From: Comamonas piscis
Lineage (GTDB): Bacteria; Pseudomonadota; Gammaproteobacteria; Burkholderiales; Burkholderiaceae_C
NCBI RefSeq assembly: GCF_014109725.1
Contig: NZ_CP058554.1
Span: 2,108,001-2,172,000 of the forward strand
Length of the DNA stretch: 64,000 nt
Direction of reading: 5' to 3'
Shown: piece by piece, positions 34,124 to 41,509 of the stretch
How positions within the stretch are numbered: position 1 is the first letter of the stretch
How the letters are laid out: every line of letters starts with the position of its first letter
Notes under the pieces: generated by a model
The model's input: only the letters and a program-made list of their open reading frames with translations
The model's database searches: none
Told to the model about the DNA's origin: nothing
Program-made: the position numbers and the translations under genes

Positions 34124-35053
34124 TTATATTGGCCACCAGCCCAGCAGGCTGAGCGCAAAGGGCAGGCTGGCGACGCCGCAGATGGTGGACAAGGTCACCA
34201 GCCCGGCCACATAGGCGCCGTTGTAGCCCATGCGGGCGGCCAGCACATAGCAGGTCGATGCGGTGGGCAGGGCAGAGAAGATCAACAGAATGGCGGCCTG
34301 CTGGGCCGACAGCGCCAGCCAGTGCGCCATGCACAGGGCAATCAAAGGGGTCACAAAGTGGCGAATCGCCAGCACAGAGCCGCTGAGCAGCTTGCCGCGC
34401 GCGAGCAGCCCCAGTTGCATGCCAGCGCCGGCTGACATGAGGCCCAGCACGATGGAGGCCTGGCCGATGCGGGCCACGGTGGGCTCGACGATGGCAGGCA
34501 GGCGCAGGCCGAGCAGGTTGCAGACCAGGGCGGTGAGGGTGGCGACGATCAGCGGGTTGCGCAGCAGCTCACGCATAAAGCCATTCTGCGAGCCCTTGGC
34601 CATCGGGTAGACCGCCGCGATATTGAACATGGGCACGCAGACCCCAATCAGCACCGAGATCAGCTGCAGGCCTTGGGGGCCGGCCAGCCGGTCGGCCAGC
34701 GCCAGGCCGATAAAGGAGTTGAAGCGAAACGCGATCTGTGCGCTGGCGGCGGCGTCGCGGGCGTCCACCCTTTTGCCCAGCCAGGGCCAGCGCGGCAACG
34801 TGTAGGTCAGCGCAATGGCGACCAGGCCGGTGGCCACGCCGGCCAGCATCAGGTTGGAGGTGCCTTGCCAGTCAATCGGGCTGCGGATGATCGAATAGAA
34901 CAGCAAGGTGGGAAAGAGGAAGTAGTACACCAGGCTTTCCACCGGCTGCCAGATGGCCCGGTTCAGCGCCGTGTAGCGGCAGACCAGGTAGCCAATCAGG
35001 ATCAGCGAGAAGTCGGGGAAAAGCAGTTGGGCGTAGTTCACGGGCGCAAGCAT
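34124..35053 (-). CDS. AEC-family transporter (auxin efflux carrier type)
   Basis: A 309-residue membrane protein with about ten hydrophobic helices, in two five-helix halves, as in the auxin/malonate carrier family. Recognisable blocks are FNSFIGLALADRLAG, PMFNIAAVYPMAKG, RNPLIVATLTALVCNLLGL, IGQASIVLGLMSAGAGMQLG and SALPTASTCYVLAARMGYN. The start is the ATG at 35053; a GTG four codons later is the alternative. It is divergent from two tandem Bug receptor genes with about 230 bp between, and may move a related carboxylate, but this is only context. Confidence 0.88.
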   Translation of the reverse strand: MLAPVNYAQLLFPDFSLILIGYLVCRYTALNRAIWQPVESLVYYFLFPTLLFYSIIRSPIDWQGTSNLMLAGVATGLVAIALTYTLPRWPWLGKRVDARDAAASAQIAFRFNSFIGLALADRLAGPQGLQLISVLIGVCVPMFNIAAVYPMAKGSQNGFMRELLRNPLIVATLTALVCNLLGLRLPAIVEPTVARIGQASIVLGLMSAGAGMQLGLLARGKLLSGSVLAIRHFVTPLIALCMAHWLALSAQQAAILLIFSALPTASTCYVLAARMGYNGAYVAGLVTLSTICGVASLPFALSLLGWWPI

Positions 35054-35284
35054 AGCGGAAGGGCCCGCGCCATGGCTCAATCGCTGTCGCGGCAGTAAGC
35101 ATGTTGCAGGGTGCAAGCCCTGCCAAAGCAGTTGCCAATCGCGCTATCTGCCGACTCGATGCGGGAAAACACGGGCCATCGGCCGCGCGCTTTGCGGCAG
35201 AACAGGCGGGCAACACCGCTAGCATGGTGGCTACGTCCAAGCTGGCCCCAGCCGGCAACCCCAGATCCCGAGGAGACTTCCACC

Positions 35285-36253
35285 ATGATGAACCGCCGAC
35301 TGTGCCTGGCCATGGCACTGGCGCTGGGCAGCAGCGCTGCCCTGGCCGCTGACCCCTATCCCAACAAGCCCATACGCCTGATCGTGCCCTTTGCCGCAGG
35401 TGGCACCACTGATATCGTGGCCCGGGTGATCTCGGAGCCGCTGTCCAAAGCGCTGGGCCAGCCGGTGGTGGTGGACAACAAGAGCGGTGGCGGCGGCACG
35501 GTGGGCGCGGCCGAAGCGGCACGTGCGCAGCCCGATGGCTACACCCTGAGCATTGCGACGGTGTCGACCACAGCCACCAATCCGGCGGTCAACCCCAAGA
35601 TGCCCTACAACGTGCAGCGCGATTTCACGCCCATCATCAATGTGGCGGCCACGCCCAATGTGATTGCCGTGCACCCGAGCTTTCCGGCCACCAATTACCA
35701 GGAGTTCATTGCCGAGTTGAAGAAGAACCCCGGCAAGTACTCGTACGCCACGCCGGGCACCGGCAGCATTGCCCATCTGCTGATGGAAATGCTCAAGTCC
35801 GAAACGGGCGTGAATGTGGTGCACATCCCCTACCGGGGCGGCGGCCCGGCTTTGAACGACACGGTCGCCGGCCAGGTCAATATGATTTTTGACAACCTGC
35901 CCTCGGCCTACCCCTTTATCCGCGACAAGCGCCTGCGCGCCATCGTGGTAGCAGCCCCCAAGCGGGTGGCGGGTCTGGAATCGATTCCCACCTTTACCGA
36001 GGTGGGCGTGCCGGTCGTCAACCGCAGTGCCTATTACGGCATCGTCGGCCCCAAGAACCTGCCCAAGGAGATTGTGGACAAGGTCAACGCGGCCACCAAA
36101 AAGGCACTGGAAGACCCGAATGTGCAAAAGCGCATTGCAGAGACCGGCTCCGACATTCTGGGCACCACGCCGGAGGTGTTTGCCCAGCAGATGAAGGACG
36201 AATACGCAGCCTATAAGGCTGTGGTAGATAAGCAGGGTATCCAGCTGGATTAA
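35285..36253 (+). CDS. Bug/TctC-family periplasmic solute-binding protein (tandem copy 1)
   Basis: A 322-residue exported receptor. The signal peptide is MMNRRLCLAMALALGSSAALA, then DPYPNKPIRLIVPFAAGGTTDIVARV and VVDNKSGGGGTVGAAEAARAQPDGYTL, HIPYRGGGPALNDTVAGQVNMIFDN. The start has AGGAG 9 nt upstream. It is closely related to the next gene throughout (same blocks at the same positions), pointing to tandem duplication. There is a strong terminator between the two, so they are separate transcripts. The ligand is unknown. Confidence 0.92.
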   Translation: MMNRRLCLAMALALGSSAALAADPYPNKPIRLIVPFAAGGTTDIVARVISEPLSKALGQPVVVDNKSGGGGTVGAAEAARAQPDGYTLSIATVSTTATNPAVNPKMPYNVQRDFTPIINVAATPNVIAVHPSFPATNYQEFIAELKKNPGKYSYATPGTGSIAHLLMEMLKSETGVNVVHIPYRGGGPALNDTVAGQVNMIFDNLPSAYPFIRDKRLRAIVVAAPKRVAGLESIPTFTEVGVPVVNRSAYYGIVGPKNLPKEIVDKVNAATKKALEDPNVQKRIAETGSDILGTTPEVFAQQMKDEYAAYKAVVDKQGIQLD

Positions 36254-36279
36254 CCAATAAGCGCGGCTTGTTGTGCCTC

Positions 36280-36317
36280 AAAGCGCGTGCTGTCCCTAGG
36301 GAAATCACGCGCTTTTT
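36280..36317 (+). terminator. Intrinsic terminator between the tandem Bug genes
   Basis: A stem AAAGCGCGTG / CACGCGCTTT with a 16-nt loop is followed by TTTTT. Confidence 0.88.
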
Positions 36318-36458
36318 GTGCGGTTGCAGCACGGTTGCGGACGTATTAATCCGGTATAAACGCGCTGTGCTGAAAAAGCATTACGTCGCCGTGCACCATG
36401 CGGGTCATCCACCGGCACGCGTACCACGGCCGCACTATTTCAAATGAGGAGATTCATC

Positions 36459-37439
36459 ATGCAACGTCGCTCTCTCGTGGGCCTGACCTTGATCGCTGCT
36501 GCCGCAGCCACCTTGAGCACTGGCGCTCTGGCCGATACAAAATACCCTAACAAGCCCATTCGCCTGATCGTTCCTTTTGCAGCTGGCGGCACCACCGATA
36601 TCATTGCGCGCGTGATCGCTGACCCGCTGGGCAGGGAGCTGGGCCAGCCCGTGGTGGTGGACAACAAGGGTGGCGCTGGCGGCACCATCGGTGCGGTCGA
36701 AACCGTGCGCGCTGCGGCCGACGGCTACACGCTGGGCATTGCTACCGTCTCCACGGTGGCCACCAACCCGGCGATCAACCCCAAGATCTCCTACGATCCG
36801 ATCAAGGACTTCACCCCCATCATCAATGTGGCGGCCACGCCCAACATCATTGCGGTGAACCCGAAGTTCCCGGCCAAGGACTACAAGGAGTTCGAGGCTG
36901 AACTCAAGAAGAACCCCAACAAGTACGCCTACTCGTCGTCCGGTACCGGCGGCATTCAGCACATGCTGATGGAGCTGTACAAGAGCCTGACCGGCATCGA
37001 GATGACCCACATCGCCTACCGTGGTGCCGGCCCTGCGCTGAACGACACGGTGGCTGGCCAGGTCAACATGATTCTGGACAACCTGCCCTCGACCCTGCCT
37101 TTCGTCAAGGACAACCGCCTGGTGCCTATCGTGGTGGCTGCGCCTGAACGCCTGGCCGTGCTGCCTAATGTGCCGACTTTCAAGGAAGTGGGCCTGGAGC
37201 CCGTGAACCGCATGGCTTTCTACGGCATCCTCGCGCCCAAGGGCACGCCCAAGGAAGTGGTGGACCGCATCAATGCCGCCACCAAGAAGGTGCTGGCCGA
37301 TCCTGCGGTGAAGAAGCGCATCGAAGACACCGGCTCGCTGGTGGTGGGCAACACGCCTGAGCAATTCGCCGAGCAGATCAAGGCCGAATTTGACGTCTAC
37401 AAGGACGTTGTGAAGAAGCAGAACCTGAAGCTCGACTGA
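36459..37439 (+). CDS. Bug/TctC-family periplasmic solute-binding protein (tandem copy 2)
   Basis: A 326-residue exported receptor with signal peptide MQRRSLVGLTLIAAAAATLS...ALA, then KYPNKPIRLIVPFAAGGTTDIIARV, VVDNKGGAGGTIGAVETVRAAADGYTL and HIAYRGAGPALNDTVAGQVNMILDN. GAGGAGA 7 nt before the ATG at 36459 fixes the start over an ATG at 36444. It differs from copy 1 in places such as PSTLPFVKDN against PSAYPFIRDK, so the two may bind different ligands. It has its own terminator. Confidence 0.92.
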   Translation: MQRRSLVGLTLIAAAAATLSTGALADTKYPNKPIRLIVPFAAGGTTDIIARVIADPLGRELGQPVVVDNKGGAGGTIGAVETVRAAADGYTLGIATVSTVATNPAINPKISYDPIKDFTPIINVAATPNIIAVNPKFPAKDYKEFEAELKKNPNKYAYSSSGTGGIQHMLMELYKSLTGIEMTHIAYRGAGPALNDTVAGQVNMILDNLPSTLPFVKDNRLVPIVVAAPERLAVLPNVPTFKEVGLEPVNRMAFYGILAPKGTPKEVVDRINAATKKVLADPAVKKRIEDTGSLVVGNTPEQFAEQIKAEFDVYKDVVKKQNLKLD

Positions 37440-37461
37440 TCCTGGCCGATCCAGCCACCGC

Positions 37462-37490
37462 AGCCGCCCGCGCAAGCCGGCGGCTTTTTT
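37462..37490 (+). terminator. Intrinsic terminator after the second Bug gene
   Basis: A stem AGCCGCC / GGCGGCT is followed by TTTTTT, just before xerD. Confidence 0.85.
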
Positions 37491-37496
37491 CATGCC

Positions 37497-38453
37497 ATGA
37501 TGCCGGGCATGCCACGCTCTCCCCGCTCTGAATCCGCCCGATCTGCAGCCCCCAGCCCCGCCGCTGCGGCGCACCCGGTGATTGACCGCTTTATTGATGC
37601 GGTATGGCTGGAAGACGGCCTGGCGCGCAACACCTTGGCGGCCTACCGGCGCGACCTGGCGCTGTATGGCCAGTGGCTGACCCAAGAGCACCCGGGCCAG
37701 GCGCTGGAGCGCAGCGATGAGGCCCAGCTACAGGCGTTTTTTGCGACCCGCATGGGCGACAAGGCCAGCACGGCCAACCGGCGCCTGACGGTGCTGCGGC
37801 GCTTTTTCCATTGGGCGCTGCGCGAGTCGCTGATCAGCGCCGATCCCACCTTGCGCATGCTGGCGGCGCGCCAGCCGCTGCGGGTGCCCAAGACGATGAC
37901 CTCCGCTATGGTGGATGCGCTGCTGGAGGCGCCTGACCCCGGCAACCCCCTGGGCCTGCGCGACCGCGCGATGCTGGAGCTGATGTATGCCAGCGGCCTG
38001 CGCGTGTCTGAATTGGTGGAGCTGCAAAGCGTGCAGCTCAGCCTGAGCGACGGCATCGTGCGCGTGGTCGGCAAAGGCAGCAAGGAGCGGCTGGTGCCCT
38101 TTGGCCAGGTGGCCCAGCAGTGGCTGGAGCAGTACCTAGCCGACAGCCGACCCGCCATTCTGGCCGGGCGGCAAAGCGCGGACCTGTTTGTGACCCAGCG
38201 CGGCAGCGGCATGACGCGGGTCGCCTTCTGGATGATCGTGAAGAAATATGCGCAGCGCGCCGGTATTACCGCGCCGCTGTCCCCCCACACCTTGCGCCAC
38301 GCCTTTGCTACGCATTTGCTCAACCATGGTGCCGACCTGCGCGTGGTGCAGCTGCTGCTGGGCCATGCCGATATCTCCACCACCACCATCTACACCCATG
38401 TGGCGCGCGAGCGGCTCAAGGTGCTGCACAGCCAGCACCATCCGCGTGGCTAG
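37497..38453 (+). CDS. xerD: Site-specific tyrosine recombinase XerD
   Basis: A 318-residue recombinase that resolves chromosome dimers at dif with XerC. The N-terminal core-binding domain starts HPVIDRFIDAVWLEDGLARNTLAAYRRDL, the usual XerD opening. Catalytic residues are visible: Arg in YASGLRVSEL, Lys in GKGSKERLVPFG, His-x-x-Arg in PHTLRHAFATHLL (about 264), His in LLGHADISTTTIYTH and the Tyr nucleophile within that block. A Pro/Ala/Ser-rich N-terminal extension of about 26 residues precedes the domain. It is a housekeeping enzyme, not a mobile-element integrase. Confidence 0.94.
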   Translation: MMPGMPRSPRSESARSAAPSPAAAAHPVIDRFIDAVWLEDGLARNTLAAYRRDLALYGQWLTQEHPGQALERSDEAQLQAFFATRMGDKASTANRRLTVLRRFFHWALRESLISADPTLRMLAARQPLRVPKTMTSAMVDALLEAPDPGNPLGLRDRAMLELMYASGLRVSELVELQSVQLSLSDGIVRVVGKGSKERLVPFGQVAQQWLEQYLADSRPAILAGRQSADLFVTQRGSGMTRVAFWMIVKKYAQRAGITAPLSPHTLRHAFATHLLNHGADLRVVQLLLGHADISTTTIYTHVARERLKVLHSQHHPRG

Positions 38454-38471
38454 CGCGGCGGGCAGCGGCAA

Positions 38472-39266
38472 TCAGATGCCCAGTGGGTTCTTGCGGCCCT
38501 TCTCGACCGGGTTGGCCAGCAGCTTTTGCGCGGGGTAGGCGCGCAAAAATTCCTTGGCCTTGTAGGCCGATGAGCGCAGCCAGGCGTCATAGGCGCCTTC
38601 GTTCAGGATGGCGGGCATGGATTTCTCATTGCCGGGCTGTTGGTAGCGGTTCATCAATGCATGGGCATTGGCGTTGACGGTGATGATCGCGTAGCTCAGC
38701 AGCTCTGTGCCGTCCTCGTCGGTCCAGCGGGACCAGACACCCGCGACGCCCATCGGCAGGCCATCGACCCGGGCAATGCGGGTGGGCTTGGCCTTGCCGT
38801 TGCGGTAGTCGTCGGTAACGAACGCCATCATCGGCACGATGCAGCGCTGGTTGTTCAACCAGGCATCGCGAAAGGCGGTGCTGGTCGATGCATTGTCGGA
38901 TTTCACATTCACCAGCTTGGTGGCGCGCAGTTGGCCGTCGGAGGCCGACTTGACCCAGTGCGGCACGAGGCCCCATTGCGCGGGCACCAAGAGGCGCGGG
39001 GTGTCGTGGGGTGCGGGCGCTGCGGCAGGGGTGGGCGCTGGCTCGTCGGCTGGGCCATCCTGTGCCGCCTGTGCAGCCGCTTGCTCGGCCAAGGCGGCCT
39101 TGCGTGCCGAATTCTCGGCATCGGTGGAGCCCGTCAGGCTGGTGGTGATAAAGAAGCCGGGCCGGCGCGGCGTCATCTTGCGCTCGCCCATCTCTGCGGG
39201 TGGCTCTACCTGGAAGGCGCTGAGGTACAGCTCGGGGGCTTTGAGGGCTTCGTATTGGGTGCTCAT
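38472..39266 (-). CDS. SRAP (YedK/HMCES)-family protein lacking the catalytic cysteine
   Basis: A 264-residue protein that aligns with SOS-response-associated peptidases over its length (LVPAQWGLVPHWVKS, LVNVKSDNASTSTAFRDAW, QRCIVPMMAFVTDDYR, LLSYAIITVNANAHALMNRYQQPGNEKSMPAIL). In active members the N-terminus is MCGRY, with Cys2 cross-linking to abasic DNA. Here it starts MSTQY, so Ser replaces Cys. The FYEW glutamate and the His before RMP are also not seen (FVTDD and NEKSMP). The Asn of the N-A-R-S/N-V-K-S block is kept. An Ala/Gln/Pro-rich insertion of about 45 residues lies after residue 50. It may have lost DNA-protein crosslinking or work differently. Confidence 0.82.
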   Translation of the reverse strand: MSTQYEALKAPELYLSAFQVEPPAEMGERKMTPRRPGFFITTSLTGSTDAENSARKAALAEQAAAQAAQDGPADEPAPTPAAAPAPHDTPRLLVPAQWGLVPHWVKSASDGQLRATKLVNVKSDNASTSTAFRDAWLNNQRCIVPMMAFVTDDYRNGKAKPTRIARVDGLPMGVAGVWSRWTDEDGTELLSYAIITVNANAHALMNRYQQPGNEKSMPAILNEGAYDAWLRSSAYKAKEFLRAYPAQKLLANPVEKGRKNPLGI

Positions 39267-39326
39267 GGGCGCAATGGTACGTGAAGGCTGCGGCGGCGCT
39301 CGCTAGCGCCGGTTTCTGGCAGAAGA

Positions 39327-39356
39327 TAAAAAGCCCACCCTGGGGCAGGGTGGGCT
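39327..39356 (-). terminator. Intrinsic terminator of argE
   Basis: A 9-bp stem AGCCCACCC / GGGTGGGCT with loop TGGGGCA, followed on the minus strand by TTTTTAT. Confidence 0.85.
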
Positions 39357-39393
39357 CGGTGGCAAGCCTTGCGGCCGCAGCTCGTATTTTAGA

Positions 39394-40545
39394 TCAGAGC
39401 GACTGGCCCAGCTTGCGCAGAAAGCGCTCGCAGGCGTCGAGCTGGCTGATCTCAACAAACTCATTGGGCTTGTGGGCCTGTTCGATATTGCCGGGACCGC
39501 AGACCACGGTGGGGATACCCAGGTTCTGGAACAGGCCGGCTTCGGTGCCATAGGCCACCTTGCGCGTGGCCTGGTCGGCGGTCAGCGCCCGCACCAGCGC
39601 GGTGATGGCGGCTTGCTCGCTGGCTTCCAGCGCGGGGGCGGCAGGGCCGGTTTCGATGTCGATGCGGGCATCGGCAAACTCGCGGCGCATGCGTGGCAGC
39701 AGCTCGCCGGTCACATAGCTTTGCACCTTGGCCTGGATGCTGTCGGCCGTCATGCCGGGCAGGTTGCGGAACTCGTAGTTGAACTCACACAGCTCAGGGA
39801 TGGTGTTGACCGCAATACCGCCCGAGATCTGGTTGGTCGTCATCGTCGAGAACGGCACATCGTAGAACTCGTCGTAGGGGCCGTTGGCCTTGAATTGGTC
39901 GGCCACATCGCGGATATGGCAGATCAGCCGTGCGGCGTATTCAATGGCATTGCAGCCCTTGGGGGTCAGCGACGAATGCGCTGCCTTGCCATGCACCTTG
40001 CAGCGGTACAGATTAATGCCCTTGTGCGCGACCACCACCTGCATGCTGGTGGGCTCGCCCACCACGCAGCCATCGGCCTGCTGGCCGCGTGCCTTCAAGG
40101 CGCGCAGCATCACCGGGGCGCCAGCGCAGCCCACTTCCTCGTCATAGGACAGGGCCAGGTGGATCGGCTTTTTGCGCGGCATCGCGATGAACTCGGGCAC
40201 CAGCGCGATCGACGCGGCGATAAAGCCCTTCATGTCCGCGCTGCCACGGCCGTACAGACGGCCTTCTTTTTCGGTCAGCTGGAAGGGGTTGCTGTCCCAG
40301 TTCTGGCCGTCGACCGGCACCACATCGGTGTGGCCCGACAGGACGATGCCCCCTTGGGTGCTGCCGTCATCGGCGGGGAGGGTGGCGAACAGGTTGGCCT
40401 TGTCGCCTTCGGGGGAGTGGATCAGCTCGACCTTCAGACCTTGCTGGGCCAGTGCGTCACGCACGGATTCGATAAGGGCGAGGTTGGAGTTGCGGCTGGT
40501 GGTGTCGAATGCGACCAGCTTTTCCAGCCAGGAGCGGGTGTTCAT
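39394..40545 (-). CDS. argE: Acetylornithine deacetylase
   Basis: A 383-residue metallohydrolase of the M20 family (E. coli ArgE 383) that releases ornithine in arginine synthesis. Metal ligands and catalytic residues are in VLSGHTDVVPVDG, YGRGSADMKGF, LSYDEEVGCAGA (Glu-Glu pair), and GTEAGLFQNLG, with the late His region GPGNIEQAHKPNEFVE typical of ArgE. The length and N-terminus (MNTRSWLEKLVAFDTTSRNSN) match the family. It is monocistronic with a terminator. Confidence 0.94.
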   Translation of the reverse strand: MNTRSWLEKLVAFDTTSRNSNLALIESVRDALAQQGLKVELIHSPEGDKANLFATLPADDGSTQGGIVLSGHTDVVPVDGQNWDSNPFQLTEKEGRLYGRGSADMKGFIAASIALVPEFIAMPRKKPIHLALSYDEEVGCAGAPVMLRALKARGQQADGCVVGEPTSMQVVVAHKGINLYRCKVHGKAAHSSLTPKGCNAIEYAARLICHIRDVADQFKANGPYDEFYDVPFSTMTTNQISGGIAVNTIPELCEFNYEFRNLPGMTADSIQAKVQSYVTGELLPRMRREFADARIDIETGPAAPALEASEQAAITALVRALTADQATRKVAYGTEAGLFQNLGIPTVVCGPGNIEQAHKPNEFVEISQLDACERFLRKLGQSL

Positions 40546-40676
40546 AGCGCTTCACTTGGTGTTACATGCAAGGGACCGAGTGTAGGGCGCTTGCGTTGTG
40601 CGGGCAGGGCCCGCTGCCTAAGCTGGGGTTGGCTGTTGGGGTTTTAGAGCGCCATACCCAACCGATGGGACAGAAC

Positions 40677-40702
40677 GGAAAACGGGAGCCCGTAGCTCCC
40701 GT
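40677..40702 (-). terminator. Intrinsic terminator of serB
   Basis: A 9-bp stem AACGGGAGC / GCTCCCGTT with a 5-nt loop, followed on the minus strand by TTTTCC. Confidence 0.75.
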
Positions 40703-40730
40703 TGTTGCCCGACCTGGTCGTAAGGGGCGA

Positions 40731-41444
40731 TCAGCCCAGCACTTCCAGCAGGCGGTCCAGCCCACCGGTGTTGATCGCCACCTTGGCCTCGGCACGTACG
40801 CGGGGCTTGGCATGGAAGGCGACCGACAGGCCCACCGCACGCATCATCGGCAGGTCGTTGCTGCCATCGCCCACGGCAATCACCTGCTCCGGCTCGATGC
40901 CCATTAGCGAGGCCAGGCCCAGCACGGTGCTGCGCTTTTCTTCGCCGTCGCAGATGTCGCCCCAGCTTTGGTCGATCAGGCCGCCGGTCAGCTGGCCGTC
41001 CTTCACCTCGAACTGGTTGGCGCGCACAAAGTCGATGCCCAGCAGGCTTTTGACATGGTCGGCAAAGTAGGTGAAGCCGCCCGAGACCAGCAGCACCTTG
41101 AGGCCGGCGGCATGCGCCGCATCCACCAGGGTTTTGGCGCCCGGGGTCAGGGTCAGGCGCTCTTGCAGCACGCGCTCGATCGAGGCCATCGGCACGCCTT
41201 GGAGCAAGGCCATGCGCTGGCGCAGGCTGTCCTTGTAGTCGGTGATTTCGCCGCGCATCGCCGCCTCGGTGATCGCCGCGACCTCGGCCTTCTTGCCGGT
41301 GACGTCGGCGATCTCGTCGATGCACTCGATGGTGATCAGGGTCGAGTCCATGTCGAACGCGATCAGCTTGTAGTCGGACAGCTTTTGCGGCGTGGCCAGG
41401 TTCTGGAGGGTCAGGCCAGGGGCGAATTCGGTGGAGGCACTCAT
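40731..41444 (-). CDS. serB: Phosphoserine phosphatase
   Basis: A 237-residue HAD-family phosphatase making serine from phosphoserine. The nucleophile motif is FDMDSTLI with Asp31 and Asp33, motif II is LVSGGFTYF, and motif III is GDGSNDLPMM with a preceding Lys. The N-terminal regulatory ACT-like half of E. coli SerB (322 residues) is absent, leaving the catalytic domain with a short lead, as is common in Burkholderiales. It lies downstream of mfd on the minus strand, separated by about 65 bp. Confidence 0.94.
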   Translation of the reverse strand: MSASTEFAPGLTLQNLATPQKLSDYKLIAFDMDSTLITIECIDEIADVTGKKAEVAAITEAAMRGEITDYKDSLRQRMALLQGVPMASIERVLQERLTLTPGAKTLVDAAHAAGLKVLLVSGGFTYFADHVKSLLGIDFVRANQFEVKDGQLTGGLIDQSWGDICDGEEKRSTVLGLASLMGIEPEQVIAVGDGSNDLPMMRAVGLSVAFHAKPRVRAEAKVAINTGGLDRLLEVLG

Positions 41445-41509
41445 GGGAGCTTTAGAAGGGGTGAGGGTAGAGGAATGATAAACGGGCCAAGGCGAGCATA
41501 AGGGCCGGC

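Noticed and set aside
37497..38453. Tyrosine recombinase as a mobile-element integrase
   Set aside because: The N-terminal sequence and length match chromosomal XerD, and no att sites or cargo are nearby.
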